Source: CAYLLD01 sp964425135
GTDB lineage: Bacteria > Pseudomonadota > Alphaproteobacteria > Rhodobacterales > Rhodobacteraceae
NCBI GenBank assembly: GCA_964425135.1
Contig: CAYRKW010000025.1
Location: forward strand, 1 to 40,492
DNA length: 40,492 bases
Direction of reading: 5' to 3'
Part shown: positions 31,654-39,648 of the stretch, piece after piece
How the letters are laid out: each line of letters starts with the position of its first letter
Position numbering within the stretch: position 1 is the first letter of the stretch
Position numbers and translations under genes: made by a program
Notes under the pieces: model-generated
The model's input: the letters and a program-made list of their open reading frames with translations, nothing else
Database searches by the model: none
What the model was told of the DNA's origin: nothing

Positions 31654-33309
31654 TCACATATTCGGGTAGTTTGGTCCCTCGCCGCCTTGCGGTACGGTCC
31701 AGGTGATGTTCTTGCTTGGATCTTTGATATCGCAGGTTTTGCAATGCACACAGTTCTGCGCATTAATCTGGAAGCGCGGGTTGGACCCATCGTCATTGCG
31801 CAGGATTTCATAGACCCCCGCAGGGCAATACCGCTGCGCCGGTTCCGCATACTCCGGCAGGTTCACCCCGACCGGAATATCCGCATCCGCCAGTTGCAAG
31901 TGACACGGCTGCTCTTCTTCATGGCTCGTCGCCGAAAAGCTTACATTTGTGAGGCGATCAAAGCTGAGCACCCCATCGGGTTTCGGATAGTCGATGACCG
32001 GATAATCCGCCGCCTTACCGGTCGATTGCGCATCATCCTTACCGTGCGCGCGCGTCCCAAACGGGCTAAACCGCAGGATCGTCTGCGCCCACATGTCCAT
32101 CCCCCCCAGCACCAACGCGCCCAGAGGACCGAATTTGCCGCCAAACGGCGCAACATTGCGCACCCGCTTGAGATCTTTGCCGACAGGGCCTTCGCGCAAT
32201 TCCTGCGCATAGGCGTCCAGCGTATCGCTCGAACGGCCTGCACTCAGGGCGTCAGCCGCTGCATCCGCTGCCGCAATCCCGCTGAGCATCGCATTGTGAT
32301 TGCCCTTGATGCGCGGCAGGTTCACAAGCCCCGCCGAACAGCCCAAGAGCGCCCCGCCCGGAAACGCCACCTGCGGGATCGACTGATAACCGCCCTTGGT
32401 CACAACCCGCGCACCGTAAGCCACCCGCTTGCCCCCCTCCAAGAGTTCCGCAATCGCCGGATGATGCTTGAATTTCTGGAATTCCATGTACGGAAAAAGA
32501 TGCGGGTTCTTGTAGTTCAGATCGACGATATAGCCGACATAAACCTGATTGTTCTCAAGATGATAGACAAACGAACCGCCGGTGTTTTTCCAACCCAAAG
32601 GCCAGCCCATCGTGTGCAACACCTTGCCCTGGCGGTGCTTGTCGGGATCAACTTCCCAAATCTCTTTCATGCCCAACCCGAACTTGGGCACATCACAGTC
32701 CTTATCCAACCCGAATTGTGCGATCAGCTTTTTCGACAGCGACCCGCGCGCGCCTTCGGATAGGAACACGTATTTGCCATGCAACTCCATCCCCGGCTCA
32801 TAGCTCGGCCCCGGCTGCCCATCCGTGCCAAGCCCGAACTCACCGGCGACAACGCCCTTGAGCGATCCGTCCTCGTTGTAAACAAGATCCGAGCAGGTCA
32901 TGCCGGGGAACACCTCAACGCCAAGCTCTTCGGCCTGCTCAGCCAACCAGCGGCATACGTTGCCCATCGACACAATGTAATTGCCATGGTTGTTCATCAA
33001 AGGCGGCATCAGGAAATTGGGAAGGCGCAGCTTGCCCCCCTCGCCCAGCACAAGGAAATGATCCTCAGTCACAGGCGTATTGAGCGGCGCACCCTTCGCT
33101 TTCCAATCCGGGATCAGCCTGTTCAACCCCACCGGATCAAGCACCGCACCCGACAGAATATGCGCCCCAACTTCCGAGCCCTTCTCCAGAACCACCACCG
33201 AAATATCCGCATTGCGCTGTTTGAGACGGATCGCCGCCGACAGACCCGCAGGCCCAGCGCCCACAATCACAACATCATACTCCATGGACTCACGCTCAAT
33301 GGCAGTCAT
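31654..33309 (-). CDS. Electron transfer flavoprotein-ubiquinone oxidoreductase
   Basis: A 551-aa ETF-QO/ETF dehydrogenase that passes electrons from ETF (reduced by acyl-CoA and other dehydrogenases) to ubiquinone at the membrane. The FAD-binding motif is VVIVGAGPAGLSAA near the N-terminus, and the C-terminal [4Fe-4S] cysteines are in RYCPAGVYE and NCVHCKTCDI. The ubiquinone-binding region GARVVTKGGYQSIPQ is present. I chose the ATG at 33309 because AAGGAG lies 8 bases upstream. It stands alone and is divergent from greA. No etfA or etfB is in the window. Confidence 0.95.
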   Translation of the reverse strand: MTAIERESMEYDVVIVGAGPAGLSAAIRLKQRNADISVVVLEKGSEVGAHILSGAVLDPVGLNRLIPDWKAKGAPLNTPVTEDHFLVLGEGGKLRLPNFLMPPLMNNHGNYIVSMGNVCRWLAEQAEELGVEVFPGMTCSDLVYNEDGSLKGVVAGEFGLGTDGQPGPSYEPGMELHGKYVFLSEGARGSLSKKLIAQFGLDKDCDVPKFGLGMKEIWEVDPDKHRQGKVLHTMGWPLGWKNTGGSFVYHLENNQVYVGYIVDLNYKNPHLFPYMEFQKFKHHPAIAELLEGGKRVAYGARVVTKGGYQSIPQVAFPGGALLGCSAGLVNLPRIKGNHNAMLSGIAAADAAADALSAGRSSDTLDAYAQELREGPVGKDLKRVRNVAPFGGKFGPLGALVLGGMDMWAQTILRFSPFGTRAHGKDDAQSTGKAADYPVIDYPKPDGVLSFDRLTNVSFSATSHEEEQPCHLQLADADIPVGVNLPEYAEPAQRYCPAGVYEILRNDDGSNPRFQINAQNCVHCKTCDIKDPSKNITWTVPQGGEGPNYPNM

Positions 33310-33500
33310 GCGCAACACTCCTTAAAACGCATAAAATTTGCTAATGGGCCTTCTATCCAAGCTGCGCTGAATGCGCAAACGCTGCGTGCGCTCACCACAG
33401 GTCAACTCTGAGTGTAGCCCCTCTACAACAGGCCCTCCGGCCACCTTGCGCGGCGTTTCTTGTAAAACAATCAGACGCGGTGTAGCGTTTTGTTAGCAAA

Positions 33501-33556
33501 ATATCTCCACCAAGAGAGATATACGCATGAGACAGGCCACGAGAAAGTCGCACTGA
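33501..33556 (+). promoter_or_regulatory. greA leader: inverted repeat and short leader ORF
   Basis: ATATCTC (33501-33507) pairs with GAGATAT (33516-33522) across 8 bases. The second arm overlaps a GAGAG ribosome site, which is 8 bases before an ATG at 33527. That ATG opens a nine-codon frame (MRQATRKSH, stop TGA at 33554-33556), ending 2 bases before the greA ATG. The greA start itself has only a weak site. A translated leader coupled to greA is inference. Confidence 0.4.
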
Positions 33557-33558
33557 AA

Positions 33559-34029
33559 ATGGAAAAAATTCCCCTGACCAAGGGCGGGTTCGCGCGTTTG
33601 GACGCCGAATTGAAAGACCTCAAAACAAAACAGCGCCCTGCCGTCATTCAGGCCATCGCCGAAGCACGCGAACATGGGGATCTGTCGGAAAATGCCGAGT
33701 ATCATGCCGCCCGCGAAAAGCAGAGCTTTATCGAAGGCCGCATCAAAGAGCTTGATGCCATCATCGGTCTGGCCAATGTGATCGATCCTGCAAGGCTGTC
33801 GGGCGCGATCAAATTCGGGGCAACCGTCACCATCGTGGACGAAGATACCGACGAGGAAAAGACCTATCAGATCGTCGGCGAGCCGGAGGCCGATATCGAA
33901 AAGGGGCGTCTCAACATCAAATCCCCCATCGCCCGCGCCCTCATCGGCAAGGAAGAAGGCGACAGCGTCGAAGTGCGCACCCCCGGCGGTGAGAAGGGCT
34001 ACGAAATCCTCTCCATCACCTACGCCTAA
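33559..34029 (+). CDS. greA: Transcription elongation factor GreA
   Basis: A 156-aa GreA, which stimulates RNA cleavage by backtracked RNA polymerase. The N-terminal coiled-coil holds the tip residues in EHGDLSENAEYHAAREKQ, where the acidic pair acts at the polymerase active site. The C-terminal globular domain includes GATVTIVDEDTDEEKTYQIVGEPEADIEKGRL and the SPIARALIGKEEGDSVEV stretch. The length is normal. A short leader ORF ends 2 bases before the ATG. Confidence 0.96.
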   Translation: MEKIPLTKGGFARLDAELKDLKTKQRPAVIQAIAEAREHGDLSENAEYHAAREKQSFIEGRIKELDAIIGLANVIDPARLSGAIKFGATVTIVDEDTDEEKTYQIVGEPEADIEKGRLNIKSPIARALIGKEEGDSVEVRTPGGEKGYEILSITYA

Positions 34030-34073
34030 GGCGCCATGTGGTGCCGCGCATAAGAGAAACAAGGACAAAACCC

Positions 34074-35246
34074 ATGGCAATCCAGAGCGCCCCGCCCCCG
34101 GTCACAAACGGCTTTCACTTCGATGGGTGGGCCCGCGCGCCGCGCCATCTTGAATGGATGATCGCGGGCTTTCTGTCGGTCCTGTGGATCTGCGCCCTCC
34201 TGACATATGGCGCAGGATATTTCGGCTGGTTCACAAGCGATGCCTCCGCCCGCAGCGCAACACTTCTGGAAACCCTCCTCTTCGCCTGCGCCCTCGTCAT
34301 CCCGGTCATTCTGGCCTGGGTGGCCGCGTTTTTTGTCAGCCAAACTCTCAAGATCCGCGACGATGCCCGCAAATTGCGCCGCGCGGTCGAGGATTTGCAA
34401 TCGGCCTTGCGCATCTCCAGCCCCGCCGGCAAGCAGGATGTTCTGGCCTCCATCTCCCAATCGACCCAAGACACGATCCGCGCCGAGCAAAAGCGCGTCA
34501 CCTCCCAACTGCGCCTTCTCAGCACCCAACAGGTCGAAACCGCCGATGCACTGAAAAAACTTCTCAGCCAAACCAACGCAGAGAAAAAAGTTATGCACCA
34601 GTTGGTCGAAACCGCCCGCGATGTCGCCGAAAAAGCGCAACGCAAGGCTGATGCAGCAGACAAAGTGACCCGCGACACTGCGCTCTCGCGCATGACCTAC
34701 GAAGCCGTACACTCTGACGATCAGGACGCATTGCCCTTTGAGGATGGCGCCCAGTCCCAAGCGGGCACGCCCTTCGCGTTGAACTGGGACGATCTGACCC
34801 GCGCTCTCAATTTTCCGCAAGACGAGCAGGACAAGGACGGCTTCGCTGCCATCAAACGTGTCCTCGCCCACCGGCATTCGGCCCAACTTCTGCAAGCCGC
34901 CGAAGACGTGCTGTCGATGCTGGCTCAGGAAGGCATCTACATGGATGATCTCGATGCCGATCCGGCCAATCCCGACATCTGGCGCAACTTTGCGGCAGGT
35001 GCGCGCGGCGAGGATATCGCCGATATGGGCACCATCGAGGATCAGGCCGCGCTCGCGCTCGTCCATGGCCGGATGCGCACCGACGAGAGTTTTAAAGACG
35101 CCTCCCTCCACTTCCTGCGCCTATTTGACAAAGTGCTCACCGAATTCAACGATCAAGCCACCGACCGCGATCTGGTAACGCTGGCAGGCACCCGCTCCGG
35201 CCTTGCCTTCATCCTGCTGGGCCGCGCGAACGGGACGTTCTCGTAA
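34074..35246 (+). CDS. Two-TM coiled-coil membrane protein, unknown
   Basis: A 390-aa protein with two adjacent transmembrane segments (about residues 26-47 and 64-88). A long helical, probably coiled-coil part follows (about 95-220, many Gln, Lys and Glu), then a compact C-terminal domain of about 140 residues ending SGLAFILLGRANGTFS. I do not recognise a named family; it resembles hypothetical membrane proteins next to greA in Roseobacter genomes (inference). ATG at 34074 with AAGGAC upstream. It follows greA by 44 bases and may be co-transcribed. Confidence 0.7.
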   Translation: MAIQSAPPPVTNGFHFDGWARAPRHLEWMIAGFLSVLWICALLTYGAGYFGWFTSDASARSATLLETLLFACALVIPVILAWVAAFFVSQTLKIRDDARKLRRAVEDLQSALRISSPAGKQDVLASISQSTQDTIRAEQKRVTSQLRLLSTQQVETADALKKLLSQTNAEKKVMHQLVETARDVAEKAQRKADAADKVTRDTALSRMTYEAVHSDDQDALPFEDGAQSQAGTPFALNWDDLTRALNFPQDEQDKDGFAAIKRVLAHRHSAQLLQAAEDVLSMLAQEGIYMDDLDADPANPDIWRNFAAGARGEDIADMGTIEDQAALALVHGRMRTDESFKDASLHFLRLFDKVLTEFNDQATDRDLVTLAGTRSGLAFILLGRANGTFS

Positions 35247-35379
35247 GGGATTGAGTGCGGTTGCGGGTGATCTGCGCTAAAAGCTGACCAGAACCCTCAA
35301 TGCGGTAGCAATATCCGGCACCGCCGAACGGCCCACGACCTGCAAGCTGGCGGCGCATGGCGGTGCAATGTGCGAGAAG

Positions 35380-35394
35380 CCTCCCCGCGGGAGG
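35380..35394. repeat. Small GC palindrome CCTCCC-CGC-GGGAGG
   Basis: Six-base arms around CGC, followed by further Gs. On the plus strand it lies 133 bases after the coiled-coil gene stop; without a U tract it is at best a weak terminator or a REP-like unit. Confidence 0.5.
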
Positions 35395-35428
35395 GGGCAA
35401 TCTCTTCCGCGACCTATCACCAAGCCCC

Positions 35429-35449
35429 GTCCCGGCCTTGAGCCGGGAC
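35429..35449. repeat. REP-like hairpin GTCCCGGC-CTTGA-GCCGGGAC
   Basis: Eight-base perfect arms around a 5-base loop. Hairpins of this wording (CCGGCTNAAGGCCGGG type) are, from general knowledge, widespread between genes in alphaproteobacteria. It may end transcription from either convergent gene. Confidence 0.55.
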
Positions 35450-35568
35450 CTCTTACAGCCGCCTCCAAATCAATAGAAATCGACGTCCCGCACAAAGTTC
35501 GGGTGCGTTGCGATGTGCCACATCTGCCCGCACCCACCGATTAACTTTTGCCCACTGCGCATCCGACC

Positions 35569-35607
35569 GTGCATGGATTGTGCATCACTTGTGCACAGGA
35601 TGTGCAT
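35569..35607. repeat. Four GTGCAT/C units at exact 11-bp spacing
   Basis: GTGCAT at 35569-35574, 35580-35585 and 35602-35607, and GTGCAC at 35591-35596, each 11 bases from the next, so the units face one side of the DNA helix. A related GCGCAT sits at 35557. The spacers (GGATT, CACTT, AGGAT) are not conserved, which suggests a protein-binding array rather than a decayed tandem copy. Confidence 0.6.
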
Positions 35608-35693
35608 CGCGCAACACCCCGTTAACCCAATAAAACAAGGGTCCGAACGCTGTGTTAATCAATCGACCGCATATATCTCGATTTCCGAGCGCT

Positions 35694-36950
35694 TTACACC
35701 AATCCCCAACTTGAGAACGGCACATAACGCACGCGATCCCCGGGTTTGATCTGCCTGCCCTCAGGGCCCAGACACACCAGACCGTCTGCCCATGCCAGCC
35801 CCGATACGCGCCCGGACCCTTCTGAGGCAAATACCTCAGCGCGCCCATCCGCCCCGATCCGCGCGCGCAGATATTCCGACCGCCCGTGCTTCTTGTCCTT
35901 CTCAAACCCCGCATCTACTTCGAACCCGCGCGGCTCACGCCACGCCCCGCCGCCCAGCACCGACAACGCAGGCGCACCGAATATGAGCGCGCAAACAAAC
36001 GCCGCCACCGGATTTCCGGGCAGCCCGAACACAGGCACATCATCCCAAACCCCCAGCGCCAGCGGACGTCCCGGTTTCATCGCCACCCGCCAGGTCCGCA
36101 ACCGCCCAGCTGTTTGCAGGGCTGCCGAGATATGGTCCTCATCCCCCGCCGAGGCCCCACCAGTTGTGACGATCGCATCGACCTGCCCTGCCGCCGCATC
36201 CAGAACCCGCGCCACGTCGCCAGCATCATCACACACATGCCCCAAGTCGACGGGGCTACAGCGCAATTGTTCCAGCAAAGACAACAGCATAGGTCGGTTC
36301 GCATCGAAAATCTGTGATGGCTCAGGCGTGCTGCCATGCGGCACCACTTCGCTCCCGGTTGAGAGCACACCAACCCGCAAAGGCGCATAAACGCTCAACA
36401 CGTCAACCCCGCAAGAGGCCATCATTGCGATGTCACCCGAAGAGATACGAGCGCCCACCCGCAAGACAACATCGCCGCTGCGCAAATCCTCACCACGCGC
36501 GCGCAGGTTGGCGCCGCGCCTCAGCGCAGGCTCAAACCGCACCCGCCCCGCATCAATCTCCACATCTTCTTGCAACACAACCGTATCGCATCCGCCCGGT
36601 ACCATCGCGCCCGTCAGAATGCGCGCTGCCGTTCCGCACTCAATTGTGAAACCCGCATCCCCCGCCGCCGCTCGTTGCGGCGCAAGCGGCATGTCACCAG
36701 TTGCGGCAACCATGTCCGCATGAGCAAACGCATAGCCATCGACCGCAGAATTGGCGAACGGCGGATGATCGCGGCGCGCAAGAATATCCTCCGACGCAAT
36801 CCGCCCCAGCGCCGCTTCAAGCGGCACCACATGCGGCTGGACCACACAGCGCATATCCGCCTTCAACCGCGCGAGCGCCTCATCCACAGGTGTCCAGTCC
36901 ACACCCGGCGGCAAGGCAAAGCAATCATTGCGCAGCTTGGGTTTGCTCAT
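35694..36950 (-). CDS. moeA: Molybdopterin molybdotransferase MoeA
   Basis: A 418-aa MoeA, which inserts molybdate into adenylylated molybdopterin. Motifs include PPFANSAVDGYAF, ARILTGAMVPGGCDTVVLQED, the MoCF-domain TTGGASAGDEDH, and FGLPGNPVAAF. The start at 36950 (MSKPKLRND) overlaps the mobB stop by four bases (ATGA). It is the last gene of an fdhD/YcxB-like/mobA/mobB/moeA operon. Many Rhodobacterales carry a second MoeA elsewhere, so this may be the copy dedicated to MGD-type enzymes (inference). Confidence 0.95.
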   Translation of the reverse strand: MSKPKLRNDCFALPPGVDWTPVDEALARLKADMRCVVQPHVVPLEAALGRIASEDILARRDHPPFANSAVDGYAFAHADMVAATGDMPLAPQRAAAGDAGFTIECGTAARILTGAMVPGGCDTVVLQEDVEIDAGRVRFEPALRRGANLRARGEDLRSGDVVLRVGARISSGDIAMMASCGVDVLSVYAPLRVGVLSTGSEVVPHGSTPEPSQIFDANRPMLLSLLEQLRCSPVDLGHVCDDAGDVARVLDAAAGQVDAIVTTGGASAGDEDHISAALQTAGRLRTWRVAMKPGRPLALGVWDDVPVFGLPGNPVAAFVCALIFGAPALSVLGGGAWREPRGFEVDAGFEKDKKHGRSEYLRARIGADGRAEVFASEGSGRVSGLAWADGLVCLGPEGRQIKPGDRVRYVPFSSWGLV

Positions 36951-37444
36951 GTCAAACCGCACCTGCGCACTATGAAATCCGCAATCGCACCTGTGTCATC
37001 CAGATCAAACAGCGGCACCGCCAGCCCCTCAATCGCATGATCACTTGCAACACACACAATGCTCGGATCATTCGCCGCCAGCAATGGCCCTGTCGCCGCC
37101 CTGCGCCGCACCTCGACCTTGGTATGCGCCTCGCGCTTGTACCCTTCGACCAGCACCAGATCGACCGGCGACATTTGCGCAAGTATCTCCTCCAGCGAAG
37201 GCTCATCCGCCCCGCGCAGCTCCCGCATCAAAGCCAACCGCTCTTTGGAGGCAATATAGACCTGCGATGCCCCCGCCTCCCGATGTCGGTAACTGTCCCG
37301 ACCGGGGCTATCCACATCGAAACTGTGGTGCGCGTGTTTCACTGTTGAGACCTTCAGACCGCCTTGGGTGAAATGTGTCACCAACCGTGTCACAAGCCCG
37401 GTTTTTCCCGAGTTTTTCCACCCCGTAACCCCGAACACCTTCAC
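36947..37444 (-). CDS. mobB: Molybdopterin-guanine dinucleotide synthesis protein MobB
   Basis: A 165-aa GTP-binding helper of MobA in making the MGD cofactor. The P-loop is GWKNSGKT near the N-terminus; STVKHAHHSFDVDSPGRDSYRHREAGA is the family block; LVLVEGYKREAHTKVEV follows. The start is GTG at 37444, overlapping the mobA stop (GTGA). The stop overlaps the moeA start. The chain of overlaps indicates one transcript with coupled translation. Confidence 0.94.
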   Translation of the reverse strand: MKVFGVTGWKNSGKTGLVTRLVTHFTQGGLKVSTVKHAHHSFDVDSPGRDSYRHREAGASQVYIASKERLALMRELRGADEPSLEEILAQMSPVDLVLVEGYKREAHTKVEVRRRAATGPLLAANDPSIVCVASDHAIEGLAVPLFDLDDTGAIADFIVRRCGLT

Positions 37445-38058
37445 AGATCATACTCCGTCACAAGCGCCCGCGCGTGTGCCATATCCTCAGGGGTATTTGC
37501 GTTGAAAAACGGATTGAACGGCGCATCCTCGAACATCACATCCGCGAACCCGTGCTGCTCCGCCCAATGCAGGATTTTCCGCGTGCCCTGGCCCAGCGCT
37601 GCCTCCAGATCATCCGCCAGATCAACCGCCCACAGCCCGAACGTCGGGTGCCGCGCGAACTTGATATTCTCTTCAGGCGTGCGCGCAATCGCGATCTTCG
37701 CGCTGCCCCGACCAGCCTCCAGCCGCGACACCAGATCAGACGGAAAAAACGGCGTATCTCCGGCCACGGACACCACATCCGCAGCTCCGATGGACGCGCC
37801 CCAATGTAGCGCACTTAAAATTCCCGCCAGCGGCCCCGCGCGCCCGTGTATTTCGTCGCGCAACACCGGCTCGCAAATGTTAGAATAGGCATCGATTTGA
37901 TCATTCGCGCTGATTGCAACATGCGAGACCTGCCCCGCAAGTCGCTCCACCGCGCGCGCAGCCAATGTCTTGCCGCTTAGATCCAGAAGAGCCTTCTCGC
38001 CGCCGCCCATCCGTGAGGAGCGACCGCCGCACAGAACAACCCCGGCAATCTGCGTCAC
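37441..38058 (-). CDS. mobA: Molybdenum cofactor guanylyltransferase
   Basis: A 205-aa nucleotidyltransferase that adds GMP to molybdopterin to form MGD. It starts with the GTP-binding VLCGGRSSRMGGGEKALLDL block and has the SVAGDTPFFP metal site and NPFFNANTPEDM near the end. The start is GTG at 38058, overlapping the stop of the YcxB-like gene (GTGA). It fits the family length. Confidence 0.94.
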   Translation of the reverse strand: MTQIAGVVLCGGRSSRMGGGEKALLDLSGKTLAARAVERLAGQVSHVAISANDQIDAYSNICEPVLRDEIHGRAGPLAGILSALHWGASIGAADVVSVAGDTPFFPSDLVSRLEAGRGSAKIAIARTPEENIKFARHPTFGLWAVDLADDLEAALGQGTRKILHWAEQHGFADVMFEDAPFNPFFNANTPEDMAHARALVTEYDL

Positions 38059-38624
38059 GCGGAGACGTCGCGCCAGTTGTCTATCGCGCGCAAAACATCG
38101 TCGCGCGTCGTTCCTGCGGGCAGTTCCGCGTCAATCACGGGAATGAAATGCTCATTATCGAGCCGCAGACCCAGACCCTGCGTCGTCGTCACCACCGAGC
38201 GCACCGAGTTCCAGGTGACAAATTCCGCCGAATGCTCGGTCTTGGTGTGAATACCGTCCCGATCCAGCGTCACCTCAATCGGGCCTTTCTTGTAGAGAAT
38301 GGTCTCGCGATCCACATCCGCAACGGTCTGATGCAAACGCGCGACCAAAAGCGCACAAAGATAGGCGGCTGCAAGTCCCAGAACGATCCCGCCCCAGAAC
38401 ACCATCGGCGCGATTTTCACGAACGCCGGATGCAGCGCCGCAAAGGTCTCCCCATACTCGCGCATCGCAATTTTGACGATCAGATAGACAAACAGCAGCA
38501 TGATGGCGACGCCAAAAACCTCAATCAGCGAGCGCCACTGTCCAAAGACACGCTTATACATGAAGCGCGTCTCAGCCCCGTCCGGATCATACGCATATTT
38601 GATATTCTGCACAGCTTCGCTCAT
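38055..38624 (-). CDS. YcxB-like membrane protein in the Mo-cofactor operon
   Basis: A 189-aa protein with two transmembrane segments (about residues 31-54 and 72-96) and a C-terminal cytoplasmic domain of YcxB/PH-like type: ITLYKKG-like beta strands, then GIHTKTEHSAEFVTWNSVRSVVTTTQGLGLRLDNEHFIPV. Function unknown. I prefer the ATG at 38624 (AGGGAA 7 bases upstream); a GTG at 38627 is adjacent. Its stop overlaps the mobA start (GTGA), and it lies 15 bases after fdhD, so it is inside the Mo-cofactor operon. Confidence 0.8.
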   Translation of the reverse strand: MSEAVQNIKYAYDPDGAETRFMYKRVFGQWRSLIEVFGVAIMLLFVYLIVKIAMREYGETFAALHPAFVKIAPMVFWGGIVLGLAAAYLCALLVARLHQTVADVDRETILYKKGPIEVTLDRDGIHTKTEHSAEFVTWNSVRSVVTTTQGLGLRLDNEHFIPVIDAELPAGTTRDDVLRAIDNWRDVSA

Positions 38625-38639
38625 CACTCTATTCCCTGT

Positions 38640-39485
38640 TTACGCACTGTCTTTGTCCGATCTTATATCGCCGGGAGCATCAAAATCCAGACAAGTCGCG
38701 CCGTTAAGACAAATATACCGTTTACCGCGCAGCCGTCCAATCAAAGTTAAACCACATCTTTGTGCAAGCTCAACGCCCCACGCCGTAAAGCCCGAGCGCG
38801 ACACCAGTACCGGCACCCCCATCAGCACGCATTTGATCACCATCTCGGACGTCAAACGACCCGTGGTGTAGAGTATTTTGTCGCCCGCGGGGGTGTCATT
38901 GAGTGTCATCCATCCAGCGATTTTATCGACCGCATTATGCCGCCCCACATCCTCCATATACACGAGCGGTTGGTCCCGATGGCACAGCACCGTGCCATGT
39001 ATCGCGCCTGCACTTAAATAGAGCGATGGCGTCGTGTTGATCGCCTTGGCAAGCGCATAAAGCCAAGAGACGTGGACCCGATGTGGCCGTAAAACCACTG
39101 TATCAAGGCCCTCCATCATATCGCCAAACACCGTGCCTATCGCGCAGCCTGAGGTGCGCGTTTTCTTCTTCAGCTTATGCTCATAATCGGTCTGCCGCAC
39201 CGTGCGCACCACTACGGTCTCGATATCCTCATCGTAATCGACTGCCTCAATCACATCGCTGTCCAGCAACATACCTTGATTGCGCAAATATCCAACGGCG
39301 AGCAAATCAGGATAGTCCCCAATCGTCATCGCCGTGACAATCTCCTGCGAATTCAAATAGATAGTCAGCGCCCGCTCCTCGACAACCGCAATCTCCGTCG
39401 TTGCACCGCTCTCATCAATACCTGCGATCTTGCGGGTCAATCGCACCGCGCCCGGGTCCGGTTTTATCAAATAGCTGTCGCTCAT
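38640..39485 (-). CDS. fdhD: Formate dehydrogenase accessory sulfurtransferase FdhD
   Basis: A 281-aa FdhD, which carries sulfur from a cysteine desulfurase to the Mo-bisMGD cofactor of formate dehydrogenase. Family blocks are YLRNQGML, VGRHNAVDKIAGW and TTGRLTSEMVIKC. The Cys loop reads TSGCAIGTVFGD: the first Cys (Cys114) is present, while the second Cys of the E. coli CxxC is a Gly. Such single-Cys forms occur in alphaproteobacterial members, as far as I recall. The start is ambiguous: ATG 39485 or ATG 39497 (four residues longer); AAGGGG lies before the latter. First gene of the operon; no fdh structural gene is in the window. Confidence 0.92.
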   Translation of the reverse strand: MSDSYLIKPDPGAVRLTRKIAGIDESGATTEIAVVEERALTIYLNSQEIVTAMTIGDYPDLLAVGYLRNQGMLLDSDVIEAVDYDEDIETVVVRTVRQTDYEHKLKKKTRTSGCAIGTVFGDMMEGLDTVVLRPHRVHVSWLYALAKAINTTPSLYLSAGAIHGTVLCHRDQPLVYMEDVGRHNAVDKIAGWMTLNDTPAGDKILYTTGRLTSEMVIKCVLMGVPVLVSRSGFTAWGVELAQRCGLTLIGRLRGKRYICLNGATCLDFDAPGDIRSDKDSA

Positions 39486-39648
39486 ACCCGCTCGCATTGC
39501 CCCTTGGTCGCATCGGTCCGTAAACTATGTCGTGCGCGCCCGCAAATGACCACGGGTTGCGATCGTGCCGCTCCGCTTCAACAAAAGGTTACAGGAATTC
39601 GCCAAAGCGTGACTCTCGTTTTTCCATTTGGCGTGTATAGAGGGGCGC

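Larger units (their letters stand above)
35247..35693. other. Repeat-bearing convergent intergenic region
   Basis: 447 bases between the stop of the coiled-coil protein and the stop of moeA, with no convincing gene. It holds two hairpin-like palindromes (35380-35394 and 35429-35449), a near-palindrome GATGTGCCACATC (35512-35524) and a phased GTGCAT array (35569-35607). The sequence near 35630-35690 is AT-rich. Confidence 0.65.

Noticed and set aside
31687..32763. Plus-strand frame of 358 codons
   Set aside because: Antisense to the ETF-QO gene.
34026..35111. Minus-strand frame of 361 codons
   Set aside because: Antisense to the coiled-coil membrane protein, which has a ribosome site and coherent TM and coil regions.
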